DNA from: Pseudomonas sp. Os17
GTDB lineage: Bacteria > Pseudomonadota > Gammaproteobacteria > Pseudomonadales > Pseudomonadaceae
DNA length: 64,000 nt
NCBI RefSeq assembly: GCF_001547895.1
Contig: NZ_AP014627.1
Coordinates: forward strand, 2,855,501-2,919,500
Direction of reading: 5' to 3'
Below, one piece after another: positions 10,686-18,789 of this stretch. How positions within the stretch are numbered: the stretch's first letter is position 1; every line of letters starts with the position of its first letter. The notes below the pieces were generated by a model that did not search any database, was not told the DNA's origin, and saw only the letters and a program-made list of their open reading frames with translations. The translations under genes and the position numbers were made by a program.

Positions 10686-11566
10686 TGAACTTCTTCCTCG
10701 AAACCCTGCTCGGCGGCCTGCTGGCCGGGACCCTGTACTCCCTGGTGGCCATCGGCTTCGTGCTGATCTACAAGGCCAGCGGCGTGTTCAATTTCGCCCA
10801 GGGCGCGATGCTGCTGTTCGCCGCCCTGACCTTCGTCAGCCTGCACGACCAGGGCGTGCCCTTCGCCCTGGCGCTGCTGCTGACGGTGCTGGTGATGATC
10901 ATCGGTGCCTGGCTGATCGAGCGCCTGGTGCTGCGGCCCCTGGTCAATCGCTCGCAGATCACCCTGTTCATGGCCACCCTGGGCCTGTCGTTCATCATCG
11001 AGGGCCTGGCCCAGGGACTGATGGGCTCCCAGGTGCGCGCCCTGGACCTGGGCATCGACGACGTGCCGCTGTTCCTCGGGCCGTTGATGGTCAGCCAGTT
11101 CGACCTGATCGCCGCCGCGGCCGCCCTGGTGCTGGTGACGGTGCTGGCACTGCTGTTCAACAAGACCCGCATCGGCATCTCCCTGCGGGCGGTGGCCGAC
11201 GACACCACGGCGGCGCTGTCCATCGGCATCAACCTCAACCGCATCTGGCAGATCGTCTGGGCCGTGGCCGGGGTCGTGGGGCTGGTGGCCGGGCTGCTCT
11301 GGGGCGCGCGCCAGGGGGTGCAGTTCTCGCTGTCGCTGGTGGTGCTCAAGGCGCTGCCGGTGCTGATCATCGGCGGCTTCACCTCCATCGGCGGGGCGAT
11401 TGCCGGGGGCCTGATTGTCGGTGCCGCCGAGAACCTGGCGGAGGTCTATATCGGCCCGCTGATCGGCGGCGGCATCACCCCCTGGTTCGCCTATGTCCTG
11501 GCCCTGGCCTTCCTCTACATCCGTCCCGCCGGCCTGTTCGGCGAGCGGGCCATCGAGCGAGTGTGA
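10685..11566 (+). CDS. Branched-chain-type ABC permease (LivH-like)
   Basis: A 293-residue inner-membrane permease with about eight hydrophobic helices. It opens with FLETLLGGLLAGTLYSLVAIG, typical of LivH, and keeps GVFNFAQGAMLL and the cytoplasmic loop GISLRAVADDTTAALSIGIN that contacts the ATPase. The C-terminal GGFTSIGGAIAGGLIVG is also family-typical. The ATG shares its A with the upstream TGA. It pairs with the LivM-like permease 4 bp downstream to make the membrane channel. Confidence 0.92.
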   Translation: MNFFLETLLGGLLAGTLYSLVAIGFVLIYKASGVFNFAQGAMLLFAALTFVSLHDQGVPFALALLLTVLVMIIGAWLIERLVLRPLVNRSQITLFMATLGLSFIIEGLAQGLMGSQVRALDLGIDDVPLFLGPLMVSQFDLIAAAAALVLVTVLALLFNKTRIGISLRAVADDTTAALSIGINLNRIWQIVWAVAGVVGLVAGLLWGARQGVQFSLSLVVLKALPVLIIGGFTSIGGAIAGGLIVGAAENLAEVYIGPLIGGGITPWFAYVLALAFLYIRPAGLFGERAIERV

Positions 11567-11570
11567 ATTG

Positions 11571-12620
11571 ATGTCCATCCCCCTGACCCGGCAAACCGCG
11601 CCGCTGCTGCTGGTCCAGCGCCGTCTGCCCCTGGGCCTGAGCGGCCTGTTGCTGTTGACCTGCGGCGTGGTGCCCCTGGTTGCCAACGACTATTGGCTCA
11701 ACGCGATCCTGATTCCCTTCCTGGTGCTGTCCCTGGCCGGGCTCGGGCTCAACCTGCTGACCGGCTACACCGGCCAGACCTCGGTGGGCGCCGCCGGCTT
11801 CATGGCGGTCGGAGCCTTTGCCACCTACGGCTTCGTGCTGCGCCTGCCAGAGCTGGGGCTGCCCGTGGCGCTGCTCGGCGGGGGCCTGATCAGTGCCCTG
11901 GTGGGCTGGCTGTTCGGCCTGCCCAGCTCGCGGATCAAGGGCTTCTACCTGATGGTCACCACCCTGGCGGCGCAGTTCTTCCTGGAGTGGCTGTTCGTCA
12001 AGTTTCCCTGGTTTTACAACTACGGCTCCTCGGGCACCATCTCGGCGCCGCAGTTGAGCCTGTGGGGGCATGACCTCAATACCCCGACCGGGCGCTACCT
12101 GTTGACCCTGGTGGTGGTCCTGCTGCTGACCCGGGTGGCGCAGAACCTGGTGCAAAGCCAGGTCGGGCGCAACTGGATGGCGATCCGCGACATGGACACC
12201 GCGGCCGCGGTGATCGGCATCCCGGTGGCCCGCTACAAGCGCCAGGCCTTTGCCGTCAGCTCGTTCTACCTGGGCATCGCCGGGGCGCTGTGGGCCTTCG
12301 CCTACCTGGGCACCGCCAGCGCCAGCAGCTTCGATATCAATCGTTCGTTCCAGATCCTCTTCATCATCATTATCGGCGGCATGGGCAGCGTGGCCGGCAA
12401 CTTCGTCGGCGCGGCCTTCATCAGCCTGCTGCCGATCTTCCTCAGCCACGCCGGGCAGTGGCTGCTGGGCGGGGCGGTGGACGCCGGGCAATTGCAGAAC
12501 CTGCAGAAAATCATCTTTGGCGTGCTGATCATCCTGTTCCTGATCAAGGAGCCCGAGGGCCTGATCCGCCTGCTGAGCAACCTGCGCGAGCGCCTGCGGC
12601 ACTGGCCGCTGCGTTTCTGA
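11571..12620 (+). CDS. Branched-chain-type ABC permease (LivM-like)
   Basis: A 349-residue inner-membrane permease, the second channel half. Family landmarks are GLGLNLLTGYTGQTSVGAAG (about residue 58), RNWMAIRDMDTAAAVIGIPV and the C-terminal GGMGSVAGNFVGAAFI. Ten or so hydrophobic segments are visible. The start lies 4 bp after the LivH-like stop. A 28-bp gap with a GAGAGA ribosome site separates it from the binding-protein gene. Confidence 0.92.
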   Translation: MSIPLTRQTAPLLLVQRRLPLGLSGLLLLTCGVVPLVANDYWLNAILIPFLVLSLAGLGLNLLTGYTGQTSVGAAGFMAVGAFATYGFVLRLPELGLPVALLGGGLISALVGWLFGLPSSRIKGFYLMVTTLAAQFFLEWLFVKFPWFYNYGSSGTISAPQLSLWGHDLNTPTGRYLLTLVVVLLLTRVAQNLVQSQVGRNWMAIRDMDTAAAVIGIPVARYKRQAFAVSSFYLGIAGALWAFAYLGTASASSFDINRSFQILFIIIIGGMGSVAGNFVGAAFISLLPIFLSHAGQWLLGGAVDAGQLQNLQKIIFGVLIILFLIKEPEGLIRLLSNLRERLRHWPLRF

Positions 12621-12648
12621 AATTCCACTCAAGACCTAGAGAGACAAC

Positions 12649-13983
12649 ATGCGTGCATCCTTGAAAGCTTCCCTGGCCAGTGCGGCCTTGCTGCTGTCCG
12701 CGGCGCTGACCCCGCAGGCCCAGGCCGCGCCGGACCAGCAGTTCTTCCCCCTGGCCACCTACCGGGTCGGGGCCTATGCCTCCAGCGGGGTGCAGGTGTG
12801 GGCCGGGATGATCGACTACCTGAACTACATCAATCAGGTGGAAGGCGGGATCAACGGGGTCAAGCTGGTGTGGCAGGAATGCGAGACCGAATGGACCGCG
12901 GAGAAGGGCATCGAGTGCTACGAGCGCTTCAAGAAGGGCCTGGACGGCGCGCCGGTGGCGGTCTATCAGCCCAACGGAGCGCCGGCGGCCTATGCCCTGA
13001 GCGAGCGAGCCGAGGTGGACAAGATCCCGCTCATTACCCTGGGCTACGGGCGTACCGAAGCCACCGATGGCACGGTGTTCCCCTACAACTTCCCGGTGAT
13101 GCTGACCTTCTACAGCGAGGCCTCGACCCTGGTGAACTACATCGCCCAGCGCGAGGGTGGGTTCGACAAGCTCAAGGGCAAGAAGATCGCCACGGTCTAT
13201 CACGACTCCGCCTATGGCCGGGAAACCCTCGGGCCGCTCAAGCTGCTGGCGGAAAAATACGGCTTCGAGAACATCCAGATCCCGGTGGCCGACCCGGGCA
13301 ACGAGCAATCGGCGCAATGGCGGCAGATCCGCCAGCAGAACCCGGACTGGGTGTTCCTGCGCACCTGGGGCGTGTCGACCCCGGTGGCGGTCAAGACCGC
13401 GGCGCGCTTCGGCTTCCCGGTGGATCACATCATCGGCGACATCTGGGCCAGTTCCAGCGAGGACGTGCTGCCGGCCGGGGTCGCCGCCAAGGGCTACCTG
13501 GCGCTGACACCCTACCCGGCGGGCAGCGACTTCGAGATCCACAAGCGCCTGAAGCAGTACATCCTCGATACCGGCAAGAGCGACCTCAAGGACCTGAAGA
13601 ACTTCGGCAGCGTGTACTACAACTCCGGGCTGGTGAACGCCGCGGTGGCGGTGGAGGCGATCCGCACCGCCCAGGGCAAGTTCGGCAAACGCCCGCTCAA
13701 CGGCGAAGAAGGGCGCTGGGGCCTGGAGCACCTGAACATCGACAACGCCCGGCTCAAGGACATGGGTTACCTGGGGCTGATGCAGAACCTCAAGCTGTCG
13801 TGCCGCGATCACGAAGGCGGCGGCGCGGCCCGGGTGCAGCAATGGGACGGGGCCAACTGGACCCTGATCAGCGACTGGATCGCCGCCGACCGCGCGCTGC
13901 TGCGGCCGCTGATCGACGAGAAGGCCGCGGCCTTCGCCAAGGAAAAGCAACTGACGCCACGCACCTGCAACGGGGATGACTGA
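12649..13983 (+). CDS. Periplasmic substrate-binding protein of the LIV-type transporter
   Basis: A 444-residue exported binding protein. Residues 1-26 are a signal peptide (Ala/Leu-rich core ending AQAA). The mature part is a type I periplasmic-binding fold of the branched-chain amino acid class, with VEGGINGVKLVWQECETEW near the N-terminus and KKIATVYHDSAYGRE between the two lobes. It is longer than LivJ/LivK (about 370 residues), matching the long binding proteins of the transporters whose operons begin with an AMP-binding protein. It captures the substrate for the permease pair. Ligand identity is not readable. Confidence 0.9.
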   Translation: MRASLKASLASAALLLSAALTPQAQAAPDQQFFPLATYRVGAYASSGVQVWAGMIDYLNYINQVEGGINGVKLVWQECETEWTAEKGIECYERFKKGLDGAPVAVYQPNGAPAAYALSERAEVDKIPLITLGYGRTEATDGTVFPYNFPVMLTFYSEASTLVNYIAQREGGFDKLKGKKIATVYHDSAYGRETLGPLKLLAEKYGFENIQIPVADPGNEQSAQWRQIRQQNPDWVFLRTWGVSTPVAVKTAARFGFPVDHIIGDIWASSSEDVLPAGVAAKGYLALTPYPAGSDFEIHKRLKQYILDTGKSDLKDLKNFGSVYYNSGLVNAAVAVEAIRTAQGKFGKRPLNGEEGRWGLEHLNIDNARLKDMGYLGLMQNLKLSCRDHEGGGAARVQQWDGANWTLISDWIAADRALLRPLIDEKAAAFAKEKQLTPRTCNGDD

Positions 13984-13986
13984 AGC

Positions 13987-14754
13987 ATGAGCCACAGCGC
14001 CACGGCCACCGCGGCCGAGCACCTGTTGCAGGTGCAGGACATCGAGGTGATCTACGACGGCGCCATCCTCGGGGTGGCCGGGGTGTCCCTGGACGTGCCC
14101 CGGGGGGCGATCGTCGCCTTGCTGGGGGCCAATGGCGCCGGCAAGAGCACCACCCTCAAGGCCATCTCCGGCCTGGGCCGGGCCGAGCGGGCCCAGCTGG
14201 GGCGGGGCAGCATCCGCTTCGCCGGGCAGGACCTGGCCGGGGTCGACCCCAGCCGCCGGGTGCGCCAGGGCATGGTCCATGTGCTGGAGGGGCGGCACGT
14301 GTTCGGCCAGCTGACCGTGGAGGACAACCTGCGCAGTGGCGGCTTTGTCCGCGGCCTTGGCCGTCGGCAGCTGGCCGAGGATCTGGAGCGCATCTACCAC
14401 TGGTTTCCGCGGCTGCTGACCAAGCGCCGGGTGCGTGCCGGCCTGACCTCGGGTGGTGAGCAGCAGATGCTGGCCATCGGCCGGGCGTTGATGACCCATC
14501 CTACTTTGGTACTGCTGGACGAACCTTCCATGGGCTTGGCGCCTATCATCGTCCAGGAGATTTTTCAGATCGTCGCCCAGCTCAATCGCGAGGCGGGGGT
14601 GAGTTTTCTGATCGCCGAGCAAAGCATTAATCTGGCGCTCAAGTACGCGTCCCACGCCTGCCTGCTGGACAACGGACGGGTGGCCCTGTCCGGCACCGCC
14701 GAGCAGTTGCTGGCCCGGGGCGATCTGCAGGATTTCTACCTGGGCAAACACTGA
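13987..14754 (+). CDS. Branched-chain-type ABC transporter ATPase (LivF-like)
   Basis: A 255-residue second ATPase, with Walker A GANGAGKST (about residue 48), VHVLEGRHVFGQLTVEDNL, signature LTSGGEQQMLAIGRAL and Walker B LVLLDEPSMGLAP followed by the LivF-like VQEIFQIVAQLN. It forms the heterodimer with the LivG-like ATPase. It is 3 bp after the binding-protein stop and 13 bp before the FAD protein, so it belongs to the same transcript. Confidence 0.92.
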   Translation: MSHSATATAAEHLLQVQDIEVIYDGAILGVAGVSLDVPRGAIVALLGANGAGKSTTLKAISGLGRAERAQLGRGSIRFAGQDLAGVDPSRRVRQGMVHVLEGRHVFGQLTVEDNLRSGGFVRGLGRRQLAEDLERIYHWFPRLLTKRRVRAGLTSGGEQQMLAIGRALMTHPTLVLLDEPSMGLAPIIVQEIFQIVAQLNREAGVSFLIAEQSINLALKYASHACLLDNGRVALSGTAEQLLARGDLQDFYLGKH

Positions 14755-14767
14755 CCGCGAGCATGCC

Positions 14768-16204
14768 ATGAGCCAGAACCACACCCCACCGACCATCCCG
14801 GCCGACCCTGATGCGGACATTCTGATTGTCGGCGGAGGCCTGAGTGGCGCCTTGCTGGCCGCGCAATTGCTGCGCCGGCCGGGCCGGCGGCGGATCCTGG
14901 TGATCGAGCCGCGCAACGAACTGGGGCGTGGCGAGGCCTACAGCGCCGTGGAGCTGGGGCACACCCTGAACGGCAACGCCGCGCGCATGAGCGTCGACCC
15001 GGACAACGCTGATGACCTGACCCAGTGGCTGACCCGGCACATTGCCGAGGGCGGCTGGCCCGAGTCGGATCGCCAGCATGTGCCGGTCAGCGAACTGTTT
15101 CCGCCCCGCGGACTGTTTGGCGTCTATGTCCAGCAGCGGCTGGCCGAGGCGCAAGCGCAGGGCCGGGGGCAGGGCTCCTCGGTGAGCCATGTGCAGGGCG
15201 AAGCGGTGGACCTGGAAATCGAACCTGACGGCGTGCTCCTGACCCTGGCCGATGGCCGGCAACTGCGGGGCGCGCGGGCGGTGCTGGCCACGGGCATGTT
15301 CCCCGCGGCGCGCACGCCACAGACCCGGTCCAGCGGCCTCAACGCCGCCGCGCTGGACCCCTGGGACGTGGCCGCCATGGCCCGCCTCGATCCCCGGGCG
15401 ACGGTGCTGATCATTGGCTCCGGGCTGACCATGGTCGACGCCGTGGTGTCCCTGGAGCAGGCCGGGCATCGCGGGCCGATCGAAGTGTTCTCCCGCCATG
15501 GGCTGCTGCCGCACGTGCGTCGCCAGCCGCCGGCCTGGGAGGATTTTCTCGCCGCCGACCCGAGCCTGCGCAGCCCCCGGCAGTTGTTCCGGGCGCTGCG
15601 GCGCCAGTGCCAGGCGGCGCAGGCCCGGGGCATCGACTGGCAAGCGCCGCTGGACACGGTGCGGGCCCATATCGGGCGCTTGTGGAGCCAGGCCAGCGAA
15701 GCGCAGAAACGCCAGTTCGTGCGTCATGTGCGGCCCTGGTGGGAGAGCCATCACCATCGCTCGCCGCCCTTGAGCGCGGCGCTGGTGGCGCGCCTGCAGG
15801 AGCAAGGCCGGTTGCGGGTGCATGCCGCGTGCTACCAGGGGCTGGAGGCGGGCGCCGACGGCCGCCTGGCGATCCGCCTGCGCTATCGCGGCAGCCCGGA
15901 CAGCGTGCGCGTACCGGGCGATGCCCTGATCAACTCCAGCGGCATCGAATACGACTGGCGCCGGGTGGCGCGGCCCTTGCCGCAGCAACTGCTGGCTCGC
16001 GGCCTGGTCACCCCCGGTCCGCTGGCCCTGGGCATCAGCGCCACGGCGGACGGCGCCGTGCACGATGCCCGGGGCCAGGCATCCGCGCGCCTGTTTGCCC
16101 TGGGCCCGCCGTTGCGCGGCCTGTGGTGGGAAAGCACCGCGGTCACCGACGTCGCCCTGCAAGCCAAGGCCCTGGCCGCGCGCCTGGCCGCATTGCCCTT
16201 GTAG
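14768..16204 (+). CDS. FAD/NAD(P)-binding oxidoreductase (YdhS-like)
   Basis: A 478-residue flavoprotein with an N-terminal Rossmann motif VGGGLSGALLAAQLL (about residue 20) and a second nucleotide-binding motif IIGSGLTMVDAVVSLEQAG (about residue 215), the arrangement of the YdhS/NAD_binding_9 family. HTLNGNAARMSV and HGLLPHVRR are family-typical. The reaction is unknown; in this operon it may oxidise the imported compound or supply reducing power to the monooxygenases. It is the last gene of the block. Its TAG stop is the first TAG of the downstream repeat array. Confidence 0.82.
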   Translation: MSQNHTPPTIPADPDADILIVGGGLSGALLAAQLLRRPGRRRILVIEPRNELGRGEAYSAVELGHTLNGNAARMSVDPDNADDLTQWLTRHIAEGGWPESDRQHVPVSELFPPRGLFGVYVQQRLAEAQAQGRGQGSSVSHVQGEAVDLEIEPDGVLLTLADGRQLRGARAVLATGMFPAARTPQTRSSGLNAAALDPWDVAAMARLDPRATVLIIGSGLTMVDAVVSLEQAGHRGPIEVFSRHGLLPHVRRQPPAWEDFLAADPSLRSPRQLFRALRRQCQAAQARGIDWQAPLDTVRAHIGRLWSQASEAQKRQFVRHVRPWWESHHHRSPPLSAALVARLQEQGRLRVHAACYQGLEAGADGRLAIRLRYRGSPDSVRVPGDALINSSGIEYDWRRVARPLPQQLLARGLVTPGPLALGISATADGAVHDARGQASARLFALGPPLRGLWWESTAVTDVALQAKALAARLAALPL

Positions 16205-16650
16205 CCGCTGCCGCAGGCTGCGAACGGCCCGCAGGGCCGCGGCGCACTAAAGGCTGCTGCGGGTGCTACGGGCGACTGCCAAGCAAGGTCCTGCGGACCT
16301 TTGCGCAGCTTCGCCGTGGCTCAGCAGCGGCTACAGGCAATGTCGATCGGGGTTGTGTAGCCGCTGCCGCAGGCTGCGAACGGCTCCGCAGGAGACGCGG
16401 GGATCTTGAGGCCGGCCAAGATCGGCGGGCGATCGTCAGGCAAGGTCCTGCGGACCTTTGCGCAGCTTCGCCGTGGCTCAGCAGCGGCTACAGGCAATGC
16501 CGATCGGGGGGTGTAGCCGCTGCCGCAGGCTGCGAACGGCTCCGCAGGAGACGCGGGGATCTTGAGGCCGGCCAAGATCGGCGGGCGATCGTCAGGCAAG
16601 GCCCTTTGGGCCTGTGCGCAGCTTCGCGGGCTCAGCAGCGGCTACAGGAG
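16201..16650. repeat. Tandem 156-bp repeat array (GTAGCCGCTGCCGCAGGCTG family)
   Basis: GTAGCCGCTGCCGCAGGCTG starts at 16201, 16357 and 16513, a period of exactly 156 bp, and each unit closes with the complementary CAGCGGCTACA. Units two and three are nearly identical; the first differs in its middle. This is the second large palindrome family in the window, also present at 42883 and 60631. The array fills the whole gap between two convergent genes and gives both their stop codon. Confidence 0.93.
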
Positions 16651-17751
16651 GGGGACCCAGCGCTGTTCCTGGGCGGCGGTGCGGATTGCCGCGGCCAGGC
16701 GTTCAATTTCCCAGGCTTCAGCGAAATCCGTGCCGTCTCGGCCCTGGCCGCAAAGGGCCATGATCAGTTCGTGAACCTCCAGGGTCTTGAGTTCGTTGTA
16801 GCCCAGTTGATGCCCGGGGGCCGGGCTGAAGGCGGCGTAGCCGGGCAGGTCGGGCCCTGCCAGCAGGCGCTGGAAGCCTTTCTGTCCGACCCGGTACAGG
16901 CGCAGTTCGTTGAGCCGTTCCTGGTCGAAGGCCAGGGTGCCCAGGGTGCCGCTGATCTCGAAGCTCAGGTGGTTCTTGTAGCCGTGCTTGATCCAACTGC
17001 TGCTCACGCAGCCTCGGGCGCCATTGGCAAAGCGCAGCAGGGCGTGGGCTTGATCGTCGACTTCTATGCCGCGACGTTGCTGGCTGGCGCTGTGAACAGG
17101 GCGTTGCCGGTGCACGGTCTGGGTGTCGGCGCACACCGCCTGCACCGGCCCCATGAGAAAGCGCGCCATGGCCAGCAGGTGGCTGCCCAGGTCCGCCAGG
17201 GCGCCACCGGCGTGCTGCGGGTCGCAACGCCAGGACCAGGGCGAATCCGGGTCGGCCATGAAGTCTTCGCTGAACTCGCCCTGGAAGCTTACCAACTGCC
17301 CCAGCTCACCCTGGCCGATCAGTTGCCGGGCGAGGACGATCATCGGGTTGTGCTGGTAGTTGTAGCCGACCCGGGTCACCACTGCGGCGGCCTGGGCCGC
17401 GTGGTGCATCTGCCGGGCCTGCTCGACGCTGACCGCCAGGGGTTTTTCGCAGTACACCGCCTTGCCCGCCGCCAGTGCCGCCATGGCCATGGGGAAATGC
17501 AAATGGTTGGGGGTGGTGATGGCCACCAGATTGACCCGGGGATCGGCGATCAATCCTTGCCAGTCGCTATGGGCCCGGGCAAAGCCCCAGGCGCCGGCGC
17601 AGTGTTCGGCGCGCTGCGCATCGGCATCGGCCAGGGCGGCCAGGTGCAGGCGCACCGGCAGTTCGAACACCGCGCCGACGCTGCGAAACGCCAGGGCGTG
17701 GGCCCGGCCCATGAAGCCGGTGCCGATCAAGCCAATGCCAAGTTCGTCCAT
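16642..17751 (-). CDS. Gfo/Idh/MocA-family NAD(P)-dependent oxidoreductase
   Basis: A 369-residue dehydrogenase. The N-terminal Rossmann fold has GLIGTGFMGRAHALAF (residue 6 on). The family EKP motif is at AVYCEKPLAVSV (about residue 100) and the C-terminal domain holds GGALADLGSHLLAMARFLMG, with the catalytic-type His in the DLGSH segment. Members oxidise sugars, inositols or related polyols; the closest annotation style is a sugar or myo-inositol dehydrogenase. It stands alone on the minus strand, convergent with the FAD protein. Its TAG stop lies inside the terminal repeat unit. Confidence 0.87.
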   Translation of the reverse strand: MDELGIGLIGTGFMGRAHALAFRSVGAVFELPVRLHLAALADADAQRAEHCAGAWGFARAHSDWQGLIADPRVNLVAITTPNHLHFPMAMAALAAGKAVYCEKPLAVSVEQARQMHHAAQAAAVVTRVGYNYQHNPMIVLARQLIGQGELGQLVSFQGEFSEDFMADPDSPWSWRCDPQHAGGALADLGSHLLAMARFLMGPVQAVCADTQTVHRQRPVHSASQQRRGIEVDDQAHALLRFANGARGCVSSSWIKHGYKNHLSFEISGTLGTLAFDQERLNELRLYRVGQKGFQRLLAGPDLPGYAAFSPAPGHQLGYNELKTLEVHELIMALCGQGRDGTDFAEAWEIERLAAAIRTAAQEQRWVPLL

Positions 17752-17935
17752 AACCGCTCCTGCAGAATTATTGTTCTAGGGAGTGCTAGTTATGGAATAA
17801 ATATTCTTTAATTGCAATTGCTGGAATTAAAATTTCGAGGCGGCCCTGCAGGCGCCGGCTGGCCGGCAAAAGGCGTCGTGAGGCGAGCGCCGGGTTCAAG
17901 TGGCTGTTCGTTGGCCAGTCAGCGCCCGCAGGACA

Positions 17936-17968
17936 AGAAAAAGGCAGCCCGGGGGCTGCCTGTCTGGA
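17936..17968 (-). terminator. Rho-independent terminator of the SDR gene
   Basis: Read on the minus strand, AGGCAGCCCCCGGGCTGCCT forms an 8-bp GC stem and is followed by TTTTTCTTG. It lies 15 bp beyond the SDR stop codon. The other part of the 17752-17982 gap is AT-rich near 17770-17830 and probably holds the promoter of the Gfo/Idh gene's own region or nothing; no clear promoter was identified. Confidence 0.85.
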
Positions 17969-17982
17969 GATGCAAGCAGGCC

Positions 17983-18750
17983 TCAGGAGAGGAAGCCGCC
18001 GTCCACGTTCAGCGCAACACCGGTGGTGTAGCTGGAGGCGTCGCTGGCCAGGTACAGCACCGCGCCGGCCATTTCGCTGGGGTCGGCCACGCGCTTGAGG
18101 GGGATCTGCGCCAGGGCGGTCTTGAGGATGGCGTCGTTCTTCACCAGCGCCGAGGCGAACTTGGTGTCGGTCAGGCCCGGCAGCAGGGCGTTGCAGCGGA
18201 TGCCGAACGGCGCGCACTCCTTGGCGAAGACCTTGGTCATGTTGATCACCGCGGCCTTGGTCACCGAGTAGATGCCCTGGAAGATCCCCGGCGAGATGCC
18301 GTTGATCGAGGCCACGTTGATGATGCTGCCGCCGCCGTTCTCGCGCATCAGCTTGCCGGCTTCCACCGACATGAAGAAGTAGCCGCGGATGTTGACGTCG
18401 ACGGTCTTCTGGAAAGCCCCGAGGTCCGTGTCCAGGACGTTGCAGAACTGCGGGTTGGTGGCGGCGTTGTTGACCAGGATGTCCAGGCGCCCGAACTGCT
18501 CGCGGATGCCGGCGAAGACCTGGCTGATCTGCTCCATTTCGCCGATGTGGCAGGCGATCGCGGTGGCCTTGCCGCCAGCGGCGATGATTGCGTCGGCGAC
18601 GTGCTGGCAACCGTCGAGCTTGCGGCTCGACACGATCACATGGGCCCCTTGCTGGGCCAGCAACTTGGCAATGGCCTCACCGATGCCGCGGCTGGCGCCG
18701 GAAACGAAAGCGATCTTGCCGTCGAGGTCGAACAACTGAGTCTTGGACAT
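17983..18750 (-). CDS. Short-chain dehydrogenase/reductase
   Basis: A 255-residue classical SDR. It has the nucleotide-binding SGASRGIGEAIAKLLAQ (residue 17 on), NNAA (about residue 90), catalytic Ser in NVASINGIS, and YSVTKAA with Tyr and Lys of the active site. The C-terminus GVALNVDGGFLS is typical. The Arg following the first strand (SSRK) suggests NADP(H) preference, an inference. It is 39 bp downstream of a kinase-fold gene on the same strand, with a ribosome site in the gap. This SDR plus phosphotransferase pair, found in many pseudomonads, is usually linked to acyl-CoA or fatty-acid metabolism. Confidence 0.88.
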   Translation of the reverse strand: MSKTQLFDLDGKIAFVSGASRGIGEAIAKLLAQQGAHVIVSSRKLDGCQHVADAIIAAGGKATAIACHIGEMEQISQVFAGIREQFGRLDILVNNAATNPQFCNVLDTDLGAFQKTVDVNIRGYFFMSVEAGKLMRENGGGSIINVASINGISPGIFQGIYSVTKAAVINMTKVFAKECAPFGIRCNALLPGLTDTKFASALVKNDAILKTALAQIPLKRVADPSEMAGAVLYLASDASSYTTGVALNVDGGFLS

Positions 18751-18789
18751 GGTTTTTCCCTGGTTGGGTTGTCGAGCGCCGGGGCGCGG

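Noticed and set aside
15607..17811. A 734-codon plus-strand frame crossing the 156-bp array
   Set aside because: It spans repeats and is antisense to the Gfo/Idh gene; the repeats happen to lack stops in one frame because the period is a multiple of three.
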